NCBI GenBank assembly: GCA_040755275.1
Contig: JBFMBE010000059.1
Coordinates: forward strand, 1 to 19,043
Source of the DNA: Desulfatirhabdium sp040755275
GTDB lineage: Bacteria; Desulfobacterota; Desulfobacteria; Desulfobacterales; Desulfatirhabdiaceae
DNA length: 19,043 nt
Reading direction: 5' to 3'
A model generated the notes under the pieces. The model was not told the origin of the DNA, searched no databases, and saw nothing but the letters and a program-made list of their open reading frames with translations. The position numbers and the translations under genes were made by a program. Position 1 is the stretch's first letter. Every line of letters begins with the position of its first letter. This document shows positions 15,327-19,043 of the stretch, piece after piece.

Positions 15327-16646
15327 TCACTCCCCGGATTCCGGATGGAACACGTCGACATCTTGCAGATCGTCTCCGAGATAAGCGCGCTCTTTCGGCC
15401 CCAAAATGCCGAGAGACAGACAGATCAGGGTCCACAGGTGAACCGTATGGTACCCACCTTCGAAATGGTCGTTCAGATCGTGAATCTGGCTGTGGCAATT
15501 GTGGCAAGGTGCGATACAGTAGGCGGCGCCGGTGGCCTTGATCTGCTCGAACTTGAGCCTGCCATAGGTGTGTCGGGCTTCCGTGTATCCGGACTGCAAG
15601 TATCCTCCTCCTCCGCCGCAGCAGTAGTTGTTGGATCGGTTCGGCTGCATGTCGATGAAATTTTCTTCGCCGACGACGGCCTTGACGACATAGCGAAGGT
15701 CTTCCGCCACCGGATCGCCGAAGCTTTTCCGAACGAGCTGGCAGGGATCCTGTACCGTGAACTTGATTTTTCGATCCCGGTTCCATGCCGAGCTGACCTT
15801 TAGCTTGCCTTCCCGAATCCACTGTGCATAGTACTGGATGATGCTCTTGATCTCGAAGCGGGCTTCGATGCCGTATTTCTGCAGTCCGGACCGGACTGCG
15901 AACAGTTCGTGCCCTCACTCGGTATTGAGCCAGACGCGGCAGCCCAGATCGTGTACGGCCTTGGCCTTTACCTCCACGATGTGTTTCCAGCTGTTGTCGT
16001 CTGCCAAAAACATACAGTAATTCTCGGCGGCCCATCCCTTGGTGCCGTAGGTCCAGTCGGCGCCTACCAGGTGCAGGATTTTCCATAGAGGCACCATCTC
16101 ATCGGGTTCCGTCACGGGTTCCCGCGAATTCTGGTTCAGGAAAAACTCGGCGCCGACCTTGTTGATCGGGGCCTGCATATCGGCGAATTCGGGCTGGGCT
16201 TCCCGATACTCCTCGAGCACATCGTTGACCACGAATTCAAAATCCTCTTCGCTGGCACCCATGGCACTGCAGGAATCGCTTTTCAGCGCCATGTCGCAGG
16301 ACCCCAGAATTCCTTTCGGACGTTGGTCCCGAGGGGTGAGCTGACGGGCGTAAAAGACGAGCTGCGGAATGTTGATCTTCATGGGACAGACATAGATGCA
16401 GCGCTGGCACATGGAACACATCCAGGGCCATTTGGATTCGACGATGGCCTCGTCCATGCCGAGGGCGGCCATGCGGAGAAATTTTCTCGGGTCCATGTCT
16501 TCGAGCCCGGTTGCCGGACATCCCGAAGAGCAGGCCCCGCAGGTGAGACATAGATCCAGGTTGCCGCCTTCCGGCAGCAGGGCCTTGACCTTGTCGAGAA
16601 ATCTGCTCTTGGACCTGGATGAAACGCGAATGGGTTCTGATGTCAT
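15327..16646 (-). CDS. HdrC-HdrB fusion with in-frame UGA, probable selenoprotein
   Basis: 439 aa if UGA at 15917-15915 (codon 244) is read as selenocysteine. The HdrC part has CLTCGACSSGCP (33-43) and CSMCQRCIYVCP (77-87), two [4Fe-4S] motifs. The HdrB/CCG part has a degenerate first domain ending WLNTE-U-GHELFAV, where relatives such as DsrK/HdrD-type proteins have Cys (NECGH), and a complete second domain: C301, C342-C343 in NNYCCGGGGG, and C381-x2-C384. The frame is open for 195 codons after the UGA without another stop and without a plausible separate start before Met at 15710. A perfect hairpin follows the UGA. ATG 16646 has AAGGA 8 nt upstream; ATG 16676, overlapping the tusA-like stop, is an alternative. 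Role: thiol/disulfide or electron-transfer site of the Hdr complex (inferred). Confidence 0.85.
15881..15917 (-). promoter_or_regulatory. Candidate bacterial SECIS downstream of the in-frame UGA
   Basis: On the minus strand the UGA (15917-15915) is followed after 15 nt by GCAGUCCGGUCCGGACUGC, a perfect palindrome of 9+1+9 at 15899-15881. It folds to a 7-bp stem with loop GGUCC, or 8 bp with GUC. The loop GGUC equals the apical GGUC of the E. coli fdhF SECIS, and it lies 22 nt from the UGA, in the range used by SelB. Placement and loop both fit selenocysteine insertion. Confidence 0.75.
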
Positions 16647-16672
16647 GAATCGTTCCTTGTGTTGGTTTCTGG

Positions 16673-16918
16673 TCATGATTCTTTTTGAATGTGAAGAATC
16701 GTCATACCGATTTCCCCGGAAAGCGGTTCCACCGAAACGACGGAATAGGAGGCTTGTGGAAGCACCCGAAGGAGGTCTCGCTGCATTTCCGGATCGCATC
16801 CCGTCACCTGCATCACCTGTTTCGGTTTCAACCGCTGGAAAGCGAGAGATATCTTCAAGATGGAAAACGGAGCGATGATCCCTCGAACATCCAGCGTATA
16901 ATCGGCTTTTCCTATCAA
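16673..16918 (-). CDS. TusA/SirA-like small protein lacking the catalytic cysteine
   Basis: 81 aa, first gene of the operon. The fold pattern fits TusA: YTLDVRGIIAPFSILKISLA (7-26) aligns with the family L-D-x-x-G-x-x-C-P-x-P-x-x, followed by the GCDPEMQRDL turn. The sulfur-carrying Cys of CPxP is Ala here (IIAPFS), so persulfide transfer by the usual Cys is not possible; the only Cys is at about 41. The start is TTG at 16918, chosen because AGGAGGAGGAGGA ends 8 nt upstream and no ATG exists in frame. The stop overlaps an alternative ATG of the next gene. The role may be structural or ligand-binding for the Hdr proteins; I cannot assign a reaction. Confidence 0.75.
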   Translation of the reverse strand: MIGKADYTLDVRGIIAPFSILKISLAFQRLKPKQVMQVTGCDPEMQRDLLRVLPQASYSVVSVEPLSGEIGMTILHIQKES

Positions 16919-16961
16919 CGATTGCGTCCTCCTCCTCCTGCCATACCAGGCGCTATGTCAT

Positions 16962-16977
16962 AGCAAATGGCATGCCA
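16962..16977 (-). promoter_or_regulatory. Sigma-54 (-24/-12) promoter of the Hdr-Met operon
   Basis: The minus strand reads TGGCAT-GCCAT-TTGCT, close to the TGGCAC-N5-TTGCW consensus, with GG and GC exactly 10 bp apart. Transcription would start near 16951, giving a leader of about 33 nt that includes the strong AGGAGG Shine-Dalgarno of the tusA-like gene. The divergent neighbouring gene encodes a sigma-54 activator, which supports the assignment. Confidence 0.8.
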
Positions 16978-17061
16978 CTGGATGCCTTGGAAACCAGATT
17001 TTGGAAATGTCGATATATCGGTACGTTATATGAAGAAGAGAACGCTTCGGGATGGAATGGC

Positions 17062-17090
17062 TTGCCGGGAAAGGATAAAGTTGATAAAAT
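17062..17090 (+). promoter_or_regulatory. Sigma-70-type promoter of the activator gene
   Basis: TTGCCG (17062-17067) and TAAAAT (17085-17090) are 17 bp apart. The -10 matches five of six and the -35 four of six consensus bases. Transcription would begin near 17097, leaving about 99 nt before the preferred ATG at 17196. Confidence 0.5.
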
Positions 17091-17107
17091 GATAATCTTT
17101 TACAACT
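17079..17107. promoter_or_regulatory. Dyad, candidate activator-binding site
   Basis: AGTTG-N2-AAA (17079-17088) is mirrored by TTT-N2-CAACT (17098-17107), symmetric about 17093. The centre is about 140 bp upstream of the predicted sigma-54 start, a usual enhancer distance, and the dyad covers the -10 of the divergent activator gene. One site could therefore serve activation and autoregulation. A separate short palindrome CGATATATCG lies at 17011-17020. Confidence 0.35.
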
Positions 17108-17195
17108 ATTAACCGGGTTGAACAGCCTGCACCCCCGCTACGATTCGTTTGTCGAATCGTCACGTGGACGGCAGAGATTGGAAAACAGGCGGAAC

Positions 17196-18596
17196 ATGGC
17201 GGATCAGGAACTCGATCAGTATTGGAAGACGGTATTCAACACGATCCGGGACGGGATCATGATCGTCAATGTCGAAGGCATTATCGTTTCGGTCAATCAG
17301 GCCTTTCAGGCGATGACCGGTTACGATCGGGACGAGTTGATCGGAAAACCCTGCCGAACCATCGGCTGTGATGTATGTCAGAAACAACGCTACGCGACGA
17401 AAAACGGGTTTCGATGTGATTTGTTCGAGTCTGGCGAAATCCGTCTGCGCCGCTGTCTGCTCACCACGAAGACCGGCGGTGCCTTGCATGCGCTCCAGAA
17501 TGCCTCCTTGTTGAAAGACAGAAACGGGATGGTGATCGGGGCCGTCGGCACCTATACGGACATTTCGGAGCTGACCCAGAAGGATAGCCAGTTGGAAGCC
17601 TTTCGGAGGGAACTTCAGGCGGGAGAATCCTTTCATGGGATCATCGGTGCAACGCCGATCATGCGGCAGGTGTTCGACCTCATCGAAAATGCGGCCCTTT
17701 CCGATGCGCCGGTCATCATTTACGGAGAAAGCGGGGTCGGTAAAGAGCTGGCTGCCCAGGCCATCCATGAAATCGGAGAGCGGCGGAAAGGGCCCTTCGT
17801 CAAGGTGAACTGTGCCAGCCTGACGGATTCCTTGTTGGAGAGCGAACTGTTCGGTCATGTCAAGGGGGCCTATACGGGTGCGATCCGGGATCGGATCGGC
17901 CGCTTCGAAAAAGCTTCGGGTGGAGATATCTTTCTCGATGAAATCGGGGATCTACCCATGACAACGCAGGTCAAGCTGTTGCGGGTTCTCGAGGAAAAGG
18001 TCATCGAACGGGTAGGGTCGAGTTCTTCGGTGTCTGTGGATGTGCGCATTATCTCGGCAACGAACTGGAACCTGACCCGACTCGTGGATCAGGGGAAATT
18101 TCGAAAGGATTTGTTTTTTCGGATCAATGTCATTCCGATTCACCTGCCTCCGCTGCGGGAGCGGATCGCCGATGTGCCGCTCTTGTCGGAAGCCTTCTTT
18201 CGGAAAATCCGTCTGAAGAGCGGAAAGCCCATCCAGGGAATCGACAACCAAGCCATGGCGACCCTGATGAACTATTCCTGGCCGGGAAACGTCCGGGAGT
18301 TGAAAAGCGCATTCGAATATGCCTTTGTGGTCTGTCACGACTCGTTCATTCAACCCCACCACCTCCCGCCTACTATAGCCGGTACCGGATCCGACAGCTC
18401 AACTCAGCCTACCGCAGGCATGCGATCGTTCAATCTACGGGAAATCGAAAAACAGGAACTCATCGAAGCTCTGGAAAGAACCGGCTACAACCAGTCCAAG
18501 GCAGCCGAGCTTCTCGGCGTCTCCCGCGTCACCATATACAACCGCATGAAGCGCTTCGGCGTCGTTCCCAGACGAAGTCTCGAGGTGATCGAATAA
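17196..18596 (+). CDS. PAS-AAA+-Fis sigma-54-dependent transcriptional activator
   Basis: 466-aa enhancer-binding protein. A PAS domain (about 8-125) contains C53-x4-C58-x2-C61-x12-C74-x12-C87. The central AAA+ domain (about 148-380) has Walker A GESGVGKE (177-184), the sigma-54 contact loop GAYTGA (224-229, Tyr for the usual Phe, a known natural variant), Walker B GGDIFLDEIG (242-251) and the end motif SWPGNVREL (361-369). The C-terminal Fis-type helix-turn-helix (415-455) has NQSKAAELLGVSRVTIYNRM. ATG 17196 is chosen because AGGCGGA precedes it and the PAS begins at once; a TTG at 17118 would add 26 residues. It is divergent from the Hdr-Met operon, whose promoter is sigma-54 type, so it is the likely activator, with the cysteine-rich PAS as redox, metal or iron-sulfur sensor (inferred). 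Confidence 0.93.
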   Translation: MADQELDQYWKTVFNTIRDGIMIVNVEGIIVSVNQAFQAMTGYDRDELIGKPCRTIGCDVCQKQRYATKNGFRCDLFESGEIRLRRCLLTTKTGGALHALQNASLLKDRNGMVIGAVGTYTDISELTQKDSQLEAFRRELQAGESFHGIIGATPIMRQVFDLIENAALSDAPVIIYGESGVGKELAAQAIHEIGERRKGPFVKVNCASLTDSLLESELFGHVKGAYTGAIRDRIGRFEKASGGDIFLDEIGDLPMTTQVKLLRVLEEKVIERVGSSSSVSVDVRIISATNWNLTRLVDQGKFRKDLFFRINVIPIHLPPLRERIADVPLLSEAFFRKIRLKSGKPIQGIDNQAMATLMNYSWPGNVRELKSAFEYAFVVCHDSFIQPHHLPPTIAGTGSDSSTQPTAGMRSFNLREIEKQELIEALERTGYNQSKAAELLGVSRVTIYNRMKRFGVVPRRSLEVIE

Positions 18597-18599
18597 TTG

Positions 18600-18664
18600 G
18601 ATGGCCCCGCTTATGCCCGGCATTTACAAAAAGCACGGGAAAAGCGACTTATTGCGGGGCCATC
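18600..18664. terminator. Inverted repeat after the activator gene, terminator-like
   Basis: GATGGCCCCGC (18600-18610) pairs perfectly with GCGGGGCCATC (18654-18664), starting 3 bp after the stop codon. The 43-nt loop contains a CCCG/CGGG pair and a variant of the dispersed motif (GACTTATTGCGG). No T-run follows, so Rho-independent termination is uncertain. Confidence 0.4.
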
Positions 18665-18665
18665 A

Positions 18666-18685
18666 GGATTGACCCGCAGGAAGGC
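18666..18685 (-). repeat. Inverted copy of the 20-bp glpA-glpB module
   Basis: The minus strand reads GCCTTCCTGCGGGTCAATCC, identical to 3101-3120. As in the glpA-glpB gap it lies beside a GACTTTTTGCGA-like motif (here GACTTATTGCGG at 18646-18657), but in a different relative orientation, which points to a modular repeat family. Confidence 0.75.
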
Positions 18686-18733
18686 GGGTGAATTTTGCTC
18701 AGCAGCGGAAAAACTCAGCAGCCCGAGCTCGTA

Positions 18734-18828
18734 GGATCGGGCGGATGGCCAGAATGAAAAGAATGGTTTGCTGGTTTTCAACATATTGTTTTTCATACAG
18801 ATATAAATGAATTGCGTCCGCCCGATCC
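18734..18828. repeat. 12-bp inverted repeat bracketing the left end of repeat A copy 2
   Basis: GGATCGGGCGGA (18734-18745) and TCCGCCCGATCC (18817-18828) are perfect inverses 71 bp apart; the right arm lies inside repeat A. The A/T-rich spacer includes ATATTG and ATATAAATG stretches. In copy 1 the right arm has a T at position 74, which would break the pairing. Confidence 0.55.
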
Positions 18829-18934
18829 AACGATCTCCGGCTGCTTCAAACAGTTTCCGCTGCTTCGCAAAACACCACCCGCCCTCCTGCTGGAGGCCCG
18901 GCTTTGAAGGAAAATCGGTGGTTAGCGACTTTTT
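18814..18934 (+). repeat. Dispersed repeat A, copy 2 (121 bp)
   Basis: Same sequence and orientation as 67-187 with one difference. It runs directly into repeat B copy 2 through a short link ending in the GGGGCCATC-type motif, whereas copy 1 runs into unrelated sequence, so A and B are separable modules. Confidence 0.85.
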
Positions 18935-18940
18935 TCGGGG

Positions 18941-19043
18941 CCATCATATGGACGGCTTCGAAAAAAGGCCGCAGGCAAGGAGTGCAAATCCCGAGGAGTG
19001 AGGCGTACTGAAACGTACGCCGCAACGACGAGGGATGCAGCAC
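18941..19043 (+). repeat. Dispersed repeat B, copy 2, cut by the window end
   Basis: Bases 18941-19043 match 4505-4607 with two differences (A to G at 18998, T to C at 19026). Both leave the internal hairpin GGCGTAC/GTACGCC (19002-19021) intact. The right terminal inverted repeat should lie just beyond the window. Confidence 0.85.

Larger units (their letters stand above)
18597..19043. other. Gene-free stretch at right edge
   Basis: No credible gene; short frames here lie in repeats and lack ribosome binding sites. It holds an 11-bp inverted repeat after the activator gene, an inverted copy of the 20-bp glpA-glpB module, two copies of CTCAGCAGC near 18700-18718, a 12-bp inverted repeat (18734-18745 with 18817-18828), repeat A copy 2 and a truncated repeat B copy 2. 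Confidence 0.7.

Noticed and set aside
15915..15917. The UGA as a true stop, splitting HdrC and HdrB into two genes, or as a sequencing error
   Set aside because: No usable start follows before 15710, the Cys-aligned position and the SECIS-like hairpin both favour Sec, and the frame is intact on both sides. An error in the read cannot be fully excluded without raw data.
16915..16944. Nine-codon frame (ATG at 16944, TGA overlapping the TTG of the tusA-like gene), a possible leader peptide
   Set aside because: It would have almost no room for a ribosome binding site after the predicted transcript start, and its body is simply the repeated AGG Shine-Dalgarno tract.
17011..17020. Palindrome CGATATATCG as the main activator site
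   Set aside because: It is only 10 bp and about 65 bp from the predicted start, close for a sigma-54 enhancer; the 17079-17107 dyad is better placed.

Overview
The window looks like a stretch of chromosome from a strictly anaerobic Desulfobacterota bacterium (sulfate-reducer type). The basis is an HdrA/HdrC-HdrB/MvhD iron-sulfur gene set joined to MetF/MetV methylenetetrahydrofolate reductase genes, an anaerobic glycerol-3-phosphate dehydrogenase pair, several PAS kinases, a sigma-54 activator, a probable UGA-encoded selenocysteine, and short modular intergenic repeats. The lineage is an inference from gene content; there is no rRNA or marker gene. I found no tRNA, rRNA, CRISPR array or transposase.

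Left block (1-4449, plus strand): a copy of a 121-bp repeat and a weak promoter precede a UgpC/MalK-type ABC ATPase (392-1510), overlapped by 4 bp by glpA (1507-3096) and followed by glpB (3154-4449). This is a glycerol-3-phosphate uptake/oxidation unit. No transporter permease or binding protein and no glpC lies in the window. Between glpB and the converging right block (4450-4663) sits a hairpin-rich repeat element with 20-bp terminal inverted repeats.

Central block (4664-16918, minus strand): an apparent 12-gene, 12-kb operon. In transcription order it holds a TusA-like protein lacking the catalytic Cys, an HdrC-HdrB fusion interrupted by an in-frame UGA (probable Sec), MetF paralogue 2, a double-length HdrA, MvhD, MetV, MetF paralogue 1, a CheY-like receiver, two ACT-like proteins, a PAS-PAS histidine kinase and a receiver-PAS-histidine kinase. 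Five junctions or overlaps use ATGA coupling. The metabolic half resembles the MetVF-HdrABC-MvhD assembly known from acetogens such as Moorella, which ties methylene-H4F reduction or methyl-H4F oxidation (Wood-Ljungdahl methyl branch) to Hdr-type electron transfer. The distal half is a signalling module transcribed with it.

Right block (16919-18596): a sigma-54 -24/-12 promoter (TGGCAT-N5-TTGCT) faces into the operon. The divergent gene encodes a PAS-AAA+-Fis sigma-54 activator, its presumed regulator. A dyad between them lies at about enhancer distance and overlaps the activator gene's own -10. The last 447 bp are gene-free and hold an 11-bp inverted repeat, a second copy of the 121-bp repeat and a truncated second copy of the 4.5-kb element.

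The strongest candidate for something undescribed is the selenocysteine HdrC-HdrB fusion with its SECIS-like palindrome, inside a sigma-54-controlled Hdr-Met operon that also carries two MetF paralogues, an ACT pair and two kinases.
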